Assembly (NCBI GenBank): GCA_002734065.2
Contig: NVXU02000045.1
Coordinates: forward strand, 157,230 to 221,229
Reading direction: 5' to 3'
Length of the DNA stretch: 64,000 bases
Source: Fluviicola sp.
Lineage (GTDB): Bacteria; Bacteroidota; Bacteroidia; Flavobacteriales_D; Crocinitomicaceae
Shown here piece by piece: positions 46,601-54,300 of this stretch. The stretch's first letter is position 1. Every line of letters begins with the position of its first letter. A model generated the notes under the pieces. It worked only from the letters and a program-made list of their open reading frames with translations, had not been told where the DNA came from and made no database searches. Position numbers and translations under genes: made by a program.

Positions 46601-49558
46601 CCCTGTAAATGTGCTGCTTCCTTGATTACTGAACCAATTCTCTACAATTGAAGGATCTGTTGGATTTAAGAATCCGTTATCGACTGCATCTTGAACGGTA
46701 GTTGTACTGGCTAATAAATCATCAAAAGATGTGCTCGTAAAGGCATCTCCTGCAACAATCTCATCTTCATACTTGACACAGGTCTCGTAGTAACAATATT
46801 CAGGGTGGTAAACCACCAGCGACTTTGCCCATGACTGCTCAAATAAGTCCATAAAATCTTGAGTACTTCCCAATTCGTGAGGGTATATGTACGGGTTACC
46901 AGTAGCGACATCTATTTTGACAAGGTTGTTGTTTGATGGAGCAGGCGACCACATACTCGGTGTAATGAGGTCAAGCGTGAGAAAAATCTTACTCGAATCT
47001 CCGTTTGCTTCAACATAAATTTCTTGAATACCATAAGGTGTTGGCAATTGTGGATTAGTCCAGTATGCTGCCTGTCCGTTTACTGAAGGAAGAAAACTTG
47101 TACTAAGATAAACAGTTAATGGGTTTGTACCATTTAAAGTTCCATACTGTCCTCCTGGAGAAACGTCAATTCTTAAAAGAGACAGTGCAATTTCACAAAA
47201 GTTCATGTTCTCTTCGCAAAGCCTTTCACAATCTTCTATTCTTAAATAATAATCATTTGCTGTTCCGTCTCCATTGGCAATGTAATCCTCTAAAGAACCT
47301 AGGTTGGTAAAACAGTCATCGCAAGTTATTGCACAACCACTCGTATCAATATTTGACATTGCTTCATTGATGAAATAATCTAAATCATTGGAGCAATCTG
47401 AGGCTAATATAGAATCTAAGAATGCTTGTCTAGCATCGTTATTGATTGTTAAAATTTTATTTAAACTATAATAACCAGGCTCCAAAGATGCAGAAAAATC
47501 AGGAATTGTTGTCTGCTGTAGATTTTGAGCACACGATGAATGAAAAATATAACTCCCATCTGTAGCAACAATAAATTTACCCACCAATATATCTTCGAGT
47601 GCCTGTGGAGCTAAATTTATCCCACATTCATCGACCAACTCAATCTTAAGGTCATAAACACAATCAATGCATAAGTCACCCAAACATTCAAGTTCAATAG
47701 GGTCTATGGCAAAATCATATTGAAAATTATACGTTGATTGATAAGAAACTAATAATTGCGTTGAAAATTCAATTGAATTTTCATCTACTGAAACAGTGTT
47801 TGTGTTTTCCCCATCAAAAGCATCTACTGTTAAAAGTACAGAATCCTGAGATTCACTTTCTATACCTGTCAAATTCGATGGAGCATCACCGGCAAGCGCT
47901 GTAGCAATAACTCTCCCTTCTTGGTCTAAATAAGAAACACTTGCTTGACCATGTGCATCAATGACAACATTCTTTTTGTAATGAGAAACGTCTCCCATTT
48001 CAGAGCCGAAAACTCGGTCTAATTCTAACTGATTAGGTTGACCGTATAAATATTCTGTTTCACGTCCACTTCCTATCTGAAACTCTGGACCAACTCCCCC
48101 TTGTCTTCTAATTCTGCCTGTGTTATCTGGTGTATATTCAACCTGAGTGAATGGATATTCTTTTGCATCTGGAACATAAGCTTGCTCATTGATTTGATTT
48201 GGGTTGTTGGGTGAATAATATTGTGAAGACCCGTTACTTGGAGACATTCCTTCTGCGCCTATTTCACATTCTGCTCCTTGTGCACTGACGTCAAAATCAA
48301 GTTTAGAATATTGCTCATTGCTCAAATTTAGGTTGTAATCTCTGTACAAATGGATAGTCGGCTCGAGTCCATAACCTGCACATACAGGAACAACAGGTGT
48401 TGGCAAAACGTTTATTGCAGGTCTTCCTTGGTAATCATAAATTGTTTCACCTACAATTACATTCTTATCAGAATTAATTCTGGTTACCGTTTGTCGATTT
48501 CTAAGGCTACCGTCATAATAACTGACAATTTCCTTTTTCTTTCCTTGCTCGGCATAAGTTGCAGAGTACTGCCAGTTGATCTCCTGTTCATGTCGAAGTA
48601 CATCTGTGACATGGAACTTACTATTGGTACTAATCAGGTCAATTGTTCCAGAGACCGGCTCACTCCATGACCCATATATTAGCTGAGAGGGGTTGTTGAT
48701 GTTAACACCAACGGGTCTAATTCTATAAATAATCCAACCTTTGTCATAGATTAGATTAATTGGATAAACGACGTCTGAGGTTGTAACCCGAGTTGAATTG
48801 TACTTAAAGCTAAAAGCCAAAGACGATTCTGGCATTGGTGTAATTGTAGGATTATAAGGAGTGTTAGGATCAAAACCGTAATCATTAATATACAACCATT
48901 CTATTTGATATTCTTCCGCTCCAGGGATATTTGCCCAATAAAAAGCAAGTCCGTCCGTTTTTCCATCACAATCTTTGTCTCTTAGACCTATGTTTTGGGA
49001 CATACCATTTCCTGTAGCGTTAACATCAGCTAGCTCTATGTATCTTTCGATAAAAATATCACATTGGAGGAAAAGATTGGCAGGTAGAATAGTCAATGAA
49101 CCAGGAGAAGTTCCTGTTGAAGTAATACCAATAATTTCAAAAACAATTCTATAAGCATTCTTAAACTCTTCAATCCCTTCGACAATACTCTGCTGACTAT
49201 CAAATGCATGGTATGCAATTTTAAGAGTAACAACCGTATCAGTCATTGGCATCATCGCACTGTCCCATCTTTTTACAAGAACTTGCACCGAAAGGTCAAG
49301 AGCATTGTTGAGATAATCGGTATAATGCACATCAACCCCTAAAGTTAACCTATTAACAACCTGAAGGTCGGTGTGATTTATTGAAATAAGATCTGCCTCA
49401 ACAGAATCAATGGCCGTTGGGGTTCCAATCTCCACAGCCGCTCCTCCTGATGGAGTGTTAATGCTATTTGTCCATTGTTTTATTCCTGCAAAAGAATTGT
49501 TTTGCACCGCAATCGTTAAAATTGCTAAAATAAATATGCGTATAATTAATTTTACCAT
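37697..49558 (-). CDS. Giant RHS-repeat polymorphic toxin-like protein (3953 residues)
   Basis: This very large exported protein begins with signal peptide MVKLIIRIFILAILTIAVQ. The N-terminal about 650 residues contain fibronectin-like and DUF6443-like segments seen in Bacteroidota RHS proteins. The middle holds a tandem 92-residue Cys-rich duplication (about 1650-1835). A long set of photosystem-assembly/BNR-like propeller repeats follows (about 2010-2860, for example GGASWTRVYD and GEKGNIIRTIDGGLSWDLI). YD repeats run from about 2930 to 3550 and the RHS core ends near 3706 (GRFFAVDPLSPEYPWNSSY, then AFSENRVIDAIELEG). The last about 247 residues are an unrelated tail with a His-rich patch (VHHTKHT). 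That tail is the expected toxin position but is not a family I know. It is next to last in a long operon. Confidence 0.85.
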   Translation of the reverse strand: MVKLIIRIFILAILTIAVQNNSFAGIKQWTNSINTPSGGAAVEIGTPTAIDSVEADLISINHTDLQVVNRLTLGVDVHYTDYLNNALDLSVQVLVKRWDSAMMPMTDTVVTLKIAYHAFDSQQSIVEGIEEFKNAYRIVFEIIGITSTGTSPGSLTILPANLFLQCDIFIERYIELADVNATGNGMSQNIGLRDKDCDGKTDGLAFYWANIPGAEEYQIEWLYINDYGFDPNTPYNPTITPMPESSLAFSFKYNSTRVTTSDVVYPINLIYDKGWIIYRIRPVGVNINNPSQLIYGSWSEPVSGTIDLISTNSKFHVTDVLRHEQEINWQYSATYAEQGKKKEIVSYYDGSLRNRQTVTRINSDKNVIVGETIYDYQGRPAINVLPTPVVPVCAGYGLEPTIHLYRDYNLNLSNEQYSKLDFDVSAQGAECEIGAEGMSPSNGSSQYYSPNNPNQINEQAYVPDAKEYPFTQVEYTPDNTGRIRRQGGVGPEFQIGSGRETEYLYGQPNQLELDRVFGSEMGDVSHYKKNVVIDAHGQASVSYLDQEGRVIATALAGDAPSNLTGIESESQDSVLLTVDAFDGENTNTVSVDENSIEFSTQLLVSYQSTYNFQYDFAIDPIELECLGDLCIDCVYDLKIELVDECGINLAPQALEDILVGKFIVATDGSYIFHSSCAQNLQQTTIPDFSASLEPGYYSLNKILTINNDARQAFLDSILASDCSNDLDYFINEAMSNIDTSGCAITCDDCFTNLGSLEDYIANGDGTANDYYLRIEDCERLCEENMNFCEIALSLLRIDVSPGGQYGTLNGTNPLTVYLSTSFLPSVNGQAAYWTNPQLPTPYGIQEIYVEANGDSSKIFLTLDLITPSMWSPAPSNNNLVKIDVATGNPYIYPHELGSTQDFMDLFEQSWAKSLVVYHPEYCYYETCVKYEDEIVAGDAFTSTSFDDLLASTTTVQDAVDNGFLNPTDPSIVENWFSNQGSSTFTGNAWDPFVVYNPNWNSTSCANFGADLLFQFNNYKEIGGTMRSMVEVAAYMARCGTNFYTSPAASCFDFGGLYNGVVDNQVLENEWNYLKSFYISAKQKLKQKFADCVAVNDCDAFNGCIGNDNFNAWNSELNALNLGGFLNNQIFNADQPCSIFTAQWYKNKIRRFSDEDAIPMQNINDVAYEIYLQTGQCPVPYTLQSLLNSLASENTLVSSNYTLNNNPNLFSLFQANSNYSNFNTIPTLIQDVTIGGTSYSATWSDNGSVYATLTMNLGNNSILWSDVAQIVNLYPGASGGTFTAEAISIDVNGAQILTPINGIITTFDLSDCTFEQNCTSNQFAIDLSMIMSSLTNAGSLLSTSPVAINPFVNNSSTLTGLVTPYVESNVGFGSNLFWVSNGVDGFQVLPLSGPATDGFYLNFDSYSPNTYSFSDLSNVAYFDNIASTGGSSFELVAYLQNGDSFTISGTAHRIENSILTGVVLGECDYPTAIACQTLQHEVFNDLENLLYDVLVTQDYNGASIDLYQSVAFTPTLAGEFSYNATSSASIESTTNGSLIITVDNCDIVLSLPTSFNVTFSDIVNITDFQVTGTVNNFGSYNDFEFIGSFNNNGIIENIIISGTSCLALKECDPCGQDAFIANNSDLPPGAGRAINGGNSNNPLFIVVTPPPPPINCKDAYEQYKDCLDNFNDDFEDVGNADDWFHEIDEINFGQFKKNNYCECINAFCQRLSNLLSETYTVNNQQELEAYLSWEGVCNDVVVGPPVDCRQAYEQYQDCLDDFNDDFEDVGNADDWFHEIDEINFGQFKKNNYCECIDAFCQRLDNLLTGAYVVNNQAELEAYINLDVICTVIPPLPCEPIQDTGTFTLSPAVEIINDCVQMMIDQAFYEAQVNYQDYIDSMSNAMLTIYNEHCLGVQENFTYDYLDKLYHYTLYFYDQAGNLTKTVPPAGVEILPITASSDPISLQINADRLNGTRTVFTTHRLPTDYEYNSLNQLVAQSSPDTDPMEVFDLSLSVGLADELVVRKIQMVTASQGYLAGNLGTRGYYYKTNDGGASWTRVYDLLGANMKKVAMFDADFGVAIGEKGNIIRTIDGGLSWDLIETWNTASSGMIKDLNDISFVETSPNNFTVIIVGEDNLVVKSTDINTPVPSFSVLSNGITEPANSRITSITNDGSNFFLTINNALTNTAAIYTMPITGSLWTVENDFSFGSLSDIEFYNATGAFAAGIDGRLFKNSNALDPTQRWDLVQTDLVEPITSIHFFDENEGLALVEILGSNRLMKTINGGRNWTLISDGMFNHLSKSEDNTLILAVGQDSRMEIMVASNSLTTPTITVNITSQNLNITSAWIDKEVVSPSSNAHILFATDNQRMYYSPNAFLPNPSWQLANLTGILGPNTITDLAIVRGSNPLLNGVALTANGSLFEVFKLNFANLAVLNPVTGANANAYSAIAQDQSTVYAYDNTINSLGLVTIGVNNYAQITPPSTLQANVSSFVASGTNLVGVSAAGEVVHSAISGTTLQTESDLSLASNPLALRDIDFISNSQQLIAGGLDGELYLRNSTTSSWERVNTEINENINAIEEFNTNILIVGQDGLSKTGQIASLTYASNDLTTNLGSVQSELASNDLFDVLSYSNRVYLVGENGKVAYRPAFGAPFSVLTQGSKNIYSAAQVPGTSKAISVGENGRVHNNSGASFLLNRKVFLPSLIDAHYSDMNNGTVIAENFTIRTTNDGGIHWNVITPTTPQAPTSQLRVAWTKNSNRAFAMGDPLQFEILNETANPILPSIAQVRALDAGLDANTLYIANTNEVVQVTIDGSNNIINTTSIGATEIANAIHVFNDGSFAVAGENSLFKTFSSTGTPIITSSGIVPAKNFNALFFHDNINGVLVGDNGAYYKTTNQSQTATGYLTATNWIEKTAIYTADPYFVSQANQVNIYTVAFSSPNDGLIGGQYNGTFPIAALSLTQAYMRRIYDANSRYSAKFYYDKLGRLIVSQNARQYNGTFRKFSYTLYDFLGRVVEVGEKTENAGANELRFKDIFGTVISNYLNPNAIDDAKLLAWVTGSGPRKEVTKSYYDSPLPIVGIPADFVADLSTQRKRILHVTYEAVFDGDDLTYGHATHYKYDIHGNVTTLIQDNLKMVNTYSTLANQRLKRMDYVYDLVSGNVHRMSVQNGEDDQWHHAYKYDADNRITDAFTNTNSPLISNTQFAQTMENEIVSNGDWENDAHYIYYDHGPLARTEIGENELQGVDYIYNLQGWLKGENATSLDKTIDPGKDGVAGTVNAPFANDVVGFSLHYFQNDYQAINGTGQNHAATIGGQLTANSNDLYNGNIKVMQTTLTDPTTRAAMPMANAYKYDQLNRLLEARSFETGYANNSWNPTTYNNEYFNKFEYDAMGNILTQKRHARNGDLWEDLTYNYDYLDPGANTKLLRNRLFTVNDAVGVVDPLASDLGQQNAFLSDIADINVNNNYTYDEEGRLKRDLAENIEEIVWRVDGKVKEIVRVSGSSTKNVIFDYDAMGNRIAKHVYDNSTGQFEKSTYYILDAQGNTMSTYDHEIVATDAIYNLKERHIYGSSRLGMTTEEVRLEGPAVIDFGLGTPLGLRYYECSNHLGNVLTVINNELIPIDTDGDLIVDAYQVGIVNISDYSPFGVQLDGRTISNGDYRYGFQGQEADDEIKGEGNSVNYKYRMHDPRVGRFFAVDPLSPEYPWNSSYAFSENRVIDAIELEGLEATKLFVKLSSGVWKQINKTIFNNYIKKGSPKWLKVEGKISQKVARKNAEKVHGKSTVHHTKHTIAKNSSKTTNPHYQHKNGGNKTKIFYRASPLLAAPAGVDNKTSARYWEDFGGEVIVFLAELLMRGGSNAAYAPSEYNNQDFNLTFTPARTDYFPNVAGIGYKGFDRDGDNKSDATDYICNACGPEKENLVLIGASGSDNIWAVLESQDYGTYKAGGAGAAKIMLKYIEAHKEATASPKIQSKPSVGK
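44061..44612 (-). repeat. 276-bp tandem duplication inside the RHS gene
   Basis: Two adjacent 92-codon units encode nearly identical Cys-rich segments (each has YEQY-DCLDDFNDDFEDVGN or a close variant, then DDWFHEIDEINFGQFKKNNY and CEC). The units are in frame, so it is an expansion of a protein module. Similarity is high at the protein level with scattered synonymous changes at the DNA level, so the duplication is not brand new. Confidence 0.85.
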
Positions 49559-49566
49559 TGTTCTAG

Positions 49567-50301
49567 TTATTTAGAATTTCTTAAATCAATAATTTCAAAA
49601 CCTTCGTAATTCTCATGAGGCGTATAGACGCCTTCAGTTATTACAATAAAATCTTCTGCCGTTTTAATTTTTTGCTTATCAACTGTTTTATCAATCTTGT
49701 AATTGCTGAAAACAACTTCCATTCGAGGCTGAATAAGTCTTTCTTTTTCTTGAGAATCATCAAGCATTTCTGATGCGGTATAAAGGATGTATTTCTCTAC
49801 CATTCCTGAATTTTTTATCCAAATTTCTGCTGCTAAGTATTTTGGATTTTTTGCAAATTCAAAATAATATTTAGTAAAAAGCTTCGTTTTTTTCTTTTTC
49901 ACCGCACATTGACTGTTTAGTAGAAGGTCAAAGTCGGAAGTTGATCTTCGTTTAAAATAGACAGGCTTGGAGTCTGATAAAATTATTTTTCTATCACTTG
50001 TATCACAGACAATATTGATTAACTTATTTTGATACATCAATCGTCCAAATTGCGAAAGATAAATTTCTTTGCCTTTCTTACAAATTAAGCTACTGTACAT
50101 CGTTAATTCAGGCTCGTTGATTGTTAGACTTGTGAAGAAAAGGTATTTAGAATCAAAGCTATAACTCTGATTCGGACCTATCTTGCTGTCAGCGTCTAAA
50201 ATAGCTTGTGTGTATTCTGCCAAAGAGCAATCCTCCCATCCATTTTGTGAATAAACGTTGAGGCTAATCAGAAGAACTAAATATGTTGCTATAATTTTCA
50301 T
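49567..50301 (-). CDS. Exported protein of unknown function in the RHS operon
   Basis: This is a 244-residue protein with signal peptide MKIIATYLVLLISLNVYSQ. The mature part is beta-rich, has few cysteines and shows segments such as SYSFDSKYLFFTSLTIN and YYFEFAKNPKYLAAEIWIKNSG. It starts 25 nt after the upstream gene and ends 8 nt before the giant RHS gene, so it is in the operon. The lack of repeats and its size suggest an accessory or periplasmic factor for the large neighbours, by position only. Confidence 0.65.
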   Translation of the reverse strand: MKIIATYLVLLISLNVYSQNGWEDCSLAEYTQAILDADSKIGPNQSYSFDSKYLFFTSLTINEPELTMYSSLICKKGKEIYLSQFGRLMYQNKLINIVCDTSDRKIILSDSKPVYFKRRSTSDFDLLLNSQCAVKKKKTKLFTKYYFEFAKNPKYLAAEIWIKNSGMVEKYILYTASEMLDDSQEKERLIQPRMEVVFSNYKIDKTVDKQKIKTAEDFIVITEGVYTPHENYEGFEIIDLRNSK

Positions 50302-50326
50302 TTCCTATATCGAATTTGTCGAGATA

Positions 50327-51280
50327 TTATCTTTTCTTAATGTTGTCTCTGTTTTCTTGGATAGTCATCACACCTCGTGCTGTTTCTTTTTTCACTCTGA
50401 CTAATTTCCCTTCTTCATCGTACTCATAGAGTGTTGCATAATTCCTTTCATCTAATTCTGCCATTAATCGCAAAGAAATAGGATCATATACATAACTCAT
50501 CATACTTCCATCAAAAGGATAGAATCGGATGTCGTCAAAAAAGGCAACTCCTGAAGAAACACTTAATTCAATATTGATTCCTGTAGCTGAAGCAGGAACC
50601 GTAATTATAGATTCTATTCGTTGCCAGTCATCTATAATTTGACCAGACGGAGCTAAATTGAAGGTTGACACACTTCCCAAGAAAGAAATGTTTAGGGAAG
50701 GTTCAGTATAGGTTAATGTGCCAAAAGGAGCGGCTTTAACCTTTACCCAAGCTGAAACCATATATTTACCTGGGGTGGGAGAAAATGAGGTAATGCAGGT
50801 TTGGCAATCTGTGTTGATCTCAGGTGTAGTTGTGCAATCCAACCCAGTATCTCCAGTAATAGTAAAATCAACTGCACCAGAACAATCCGTTGGCTGAATC
50901 ATTAATAAGTAAAAACCAGCTTGATTTGATAAATAAATGGTTGCCGTGTTTGTTAAAGAGCCTGTTTGAGAAGGAGTCGATGAAGTGCAAACATCAGCTA
51001 AGCTATTGAATGGTCCATAATAAGAGTACGTGCCATTTAAAGTGCTTGGATTCAACGCTATAGAATTTGTTCCTGCAAGAGTGTAGTTGAACGTATAATA
51101 AAAAGGAGAGATGTTTGCGCAGGGAGATTCATTGAATTTTTGAGAAACCTTCCCTAAGTCACAAATTAAATAGGCATTCTGACAACTTCTATTGTCTGTT
51201 GCAGTTGGGATTGTTGTCTGTGCCATAACATTGAATAATGTTATGATTGAAAATGTAAATAATAATATTAATCTCATCAT
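50327..51280 (-). CDS. Secreted lectin-like/YD-repeat protein
   Basis: This is a 317-residue protein with signal peptide (MMRLILLFTFSIITLFNVMAQ). A carbohydrate-binding-like jelly roll (GKYMVSAWVKVKAA, later ISFLGSVSTFNLAPSGQI and GVAFFDDIRFYPFDG) is followed by one YD-type tail (YVYDPISLRLMAELDERNYA, then TLYEYDEEGKLVRVKKE). In related loci, as I recall them, this tail is the C terminus of the SpvB-like giant. Here it is a separate gene 44 nt after that giant. That suggests a split of an ancestral larger protein. The function would be surface attachment or toxin delivery. Confidence 0.7.
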   Translation of the reverse strand: MMRLILLFTFSIITLFNVMAQTTIPTATDNRSCQNAYLICDLGKVSQKFNESPCANISPFYYTFNYTLAGTNSIALNPSTLNGTYSYYGPFNSLADVCTSSTPSQTGSLTNTATIYLSNQAGFYLLMIQPTDCSGAVDFTITGDTGLDCTTTPEINTDCQTCITSFSPTPGKYMVSAWVKVKAAPFGTLTYTEPSLNISFLGSVSTFNLAPSGQIIDDWQRIESIITVPASATGINIELSVSSGVAFFDDIRFYPFDGSMMSYVYDPISLRLMAELDERNYATLYEYDEEGKLVRVKKETARGVMTIQENRDNIKKR

Positions 51281-51324
51281 GTAATTTTTTTAATTAAACT
51301 TCTTTAAAAGCCACAAATATTTAT

Positions 51325-54300
51325 CTAGTGAATCAAATTTACTTGTTTAGTACATCCGTTGTCGTCTGTTACATTGATAACCACATCCAACACACCACCG
51401 ACTGGTACAGTAAAGGATATAGAATTTGGAGAGGTCGCAATTGTTGGGCTCCCATTATTTAAGTTGTAAGTTATATTATACGGTGGCGCACCATATAAAA
51501 ATTGATATTCATATTTGGTTTCAACCAAGTCATAAGTTCCGAATGGAAATCCACTTGGAGGCAAGTATGTATTAACCTCTGTAACAGTAGATGTCATTCT
51601 TAATTCACAAGCTTGATTTGCGGAGTTGAGTGTGGTTGTATTTGAACAACCGTTTGCGTCGGTCACTTGAATATCAACGTCTATTAACGCATCATTACTA
51701 TACTCAAAGTTTATTGAATTACTTGTTGTGACAACAGTTGGGCTACCTTGATTAACAGTGTAGTTAAATGTATAAGGACCAGCTCCATTATTTACAGAAA
51801 AATTAGCCTGACTTGCTAAAAGCGCATCAGTTGTAGTAGTAACCGAATTAGGACTATTTGGAGTTGGTATAGTAACAGAAGTCAACGCAGGAACCAATTC
51901 AACTGTAGATTGCAACTCAGCAAAAGTTAGGTTACAAAGCGTATCAATGTCAACTACCGAATTTTGATCGTTAATGCTAATTACTGTTTCTTGTGAACAT
52001 CCAGTTCCATCAGTGACAGTTACAATAATTGAAGAAGGTGTCTGAGAATGACTTGTAAGAACCATGGAAGTTATGCCATTTATATCTTCGGTAATCTCAA
52101 CATCCAGTTCCGACTCATCTCCATAAACCATATTGTACTCAAATTGAACAGGTTGAACTGCTCCAACTGTTGTTAATGTGCTTGTACAGTGGTTACCAAT
52201 GTCACCACAAATTCTGCTACACACGAAACCTTGATTAACGACATCAATATTGAATTCACACTCTAATTCTGCACACTCTTGAGTAAACACGTTGGAAAAA
52301 ATTACAGGGGTGTCTGCTACAACTTGAACACTTCTCCTTCCAGTATGAGATTCATCTTCAACAATGGTGGCATTTTCTGCTATTTTAAAATGATCGTCCG
52401 AACAATTGATATAATTATAATCCTCAAACCCATCAAATCCAATTTGGCGATACCTAGAGTTTGCAGCAACTGCAACAGGTAAAGATTGATTATACCCAAA
52501 CATGGAAGAAGAATACCTATCCAAAGCATCGATTGTTTCTAACGCTTGTCCAAAAGGGCTGAATTCAACCACCGAAGAAGTGTAAGTCCAATTTCGTTTG
52601 TCAATATTCCAATTTCCACCTGTTAATTCATAAAAAGGAGTGTATGAAGTAAATACTCCATCTTCTCGAATATTTGAGTTATTGTTTGCAAATGCTTTGG
52701 TTCTTCCTGCTAGATGAACATAAGACGCTTTAGGTCTCCAATTACCTCTTAAGCCAAGAACATAAGGATTTGTTGTGAAATTCGTTGAGTTTTCATCCAA
52801 AAAGCATTCACAAAATGTTCTCCATTCATCGCTGTATTCAACAGCTCCAGCCTGAAGAACTTTATCAAAGATATTGCCAGTCAAACCATTTAGCGGGTTG
52901 GTTCTTAATGCAACAGTTCCGATAGGGGTGTTTTGTAAATTTCTTCTTCCAGAGCGTAATACTTTTGGAAAAAGATAAAAACCATCAACTGTAGTACCAT
53001 CTTTTAATAGGGCAGTAATAGTGTTTGGATCTACATCAACAATCCATGCTTTAACAACATCCCCACTATTATCAATCAACCCTATTTCATCACCTGGATA
53101 AAACAGATTAGATTCGTTAGTTATTGCTGTTCCGTTAGAAAAAGTTATAGTCGGATTCAATCTTTTGCCAACATTCTTATATGCTTGTCCCATCCCTTTG
53201 TAATACCAATGAGCAGGATAAGTAAAGTTATAAACTTGGTCATTAAAGTTTGTTGTTGTTTGAGTCAAAAGAACCGCACCTGTTTCTGCATCATAAGCCA
53301 GATTGTTTGTTTCAACAACAGAGCCTAAATCTGTTGCGACAGTGGAAATCAAAATACCTTTTCTTTCAATTATTTTGGTAAAAGTTGCACTCCTAAATGC
53401 TGTTCTTTCATAACTGCCTGAACCTAGAACCATGGGTAACAATATAAAAGGCACAGTGTAATTCAAGTTCAAATTAATACTTCCTGATTCCATGTTTGAA
53501 GTACTCCTTCTAAAATCTGCAACCGCTTCATACGATCGACCAACAACGCTTTGCGTTATTCCACCTACGGTATTAATTGACTTTACTTCACTAACTAATT
53601 GCCTTCCAGGGCCTCCATTTGTGTAAACAGGTTTAGACTGATAAAAGTATTCAACTTTTGTGATTGGTTCTGATTGACCTTCAGCGTAAACGGTTTGAGC
53701 CTTTGGTTTACCGTGCATGTCATTGTTTTCAACAACAAAACCTTGACTTGCAGACATTTCATCAATACTCATTGTAAAGAAAACAGCAAAAAGAAAAAAC
53801 TTGTTTCTCTCCGGATTAACAGAGGTTCTTTTCGTAATTGTTGGAAAATCTTTTGAGGTATAAAATTCATGAATTACTCTTCCTGTTGCTGTTCTTGTTA
53901 CACCAGTTCTTGGTAAATCTTTAATTGTAACTCTTGAATAACCAACTCTTGGCCCTGGGAAAAACTGCTCTCCAAAAGGTGTTTCTTGATAGTTACGACT
54001 GTCAGGAGCAAGGAAAAATTTTACATCATTGGCTATTGGTTGTCTCCACACATTTTCATCTCCTCCAATTTGAGGTTCATAGGATGCAACCCCACTAGAA
54101 GTCCCGTCCTCAAGAGTATAGGTGTACTGCTGTCCATAAAATGACTCAGTACCTGTTCCTGTCATTGCGTCCCAAGCGTCATACATTCTAATTTCTTTTA
54201 CTCGGTGACCACCTCCCAATTTTTTCTTATTGGGATTCTTCAACCTAAGCCAACTTTTATTGGTTACTAGCCTTTTTCCAATATCTGCATTCCAAAGGGA

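Noticed and set aside
38975..48670. Plus-strand ORFs opposite the giant RHS gene
   Set aside because: They sit antisense to a continuous 3953-codon gene and have the composition expected of its shadow frames.
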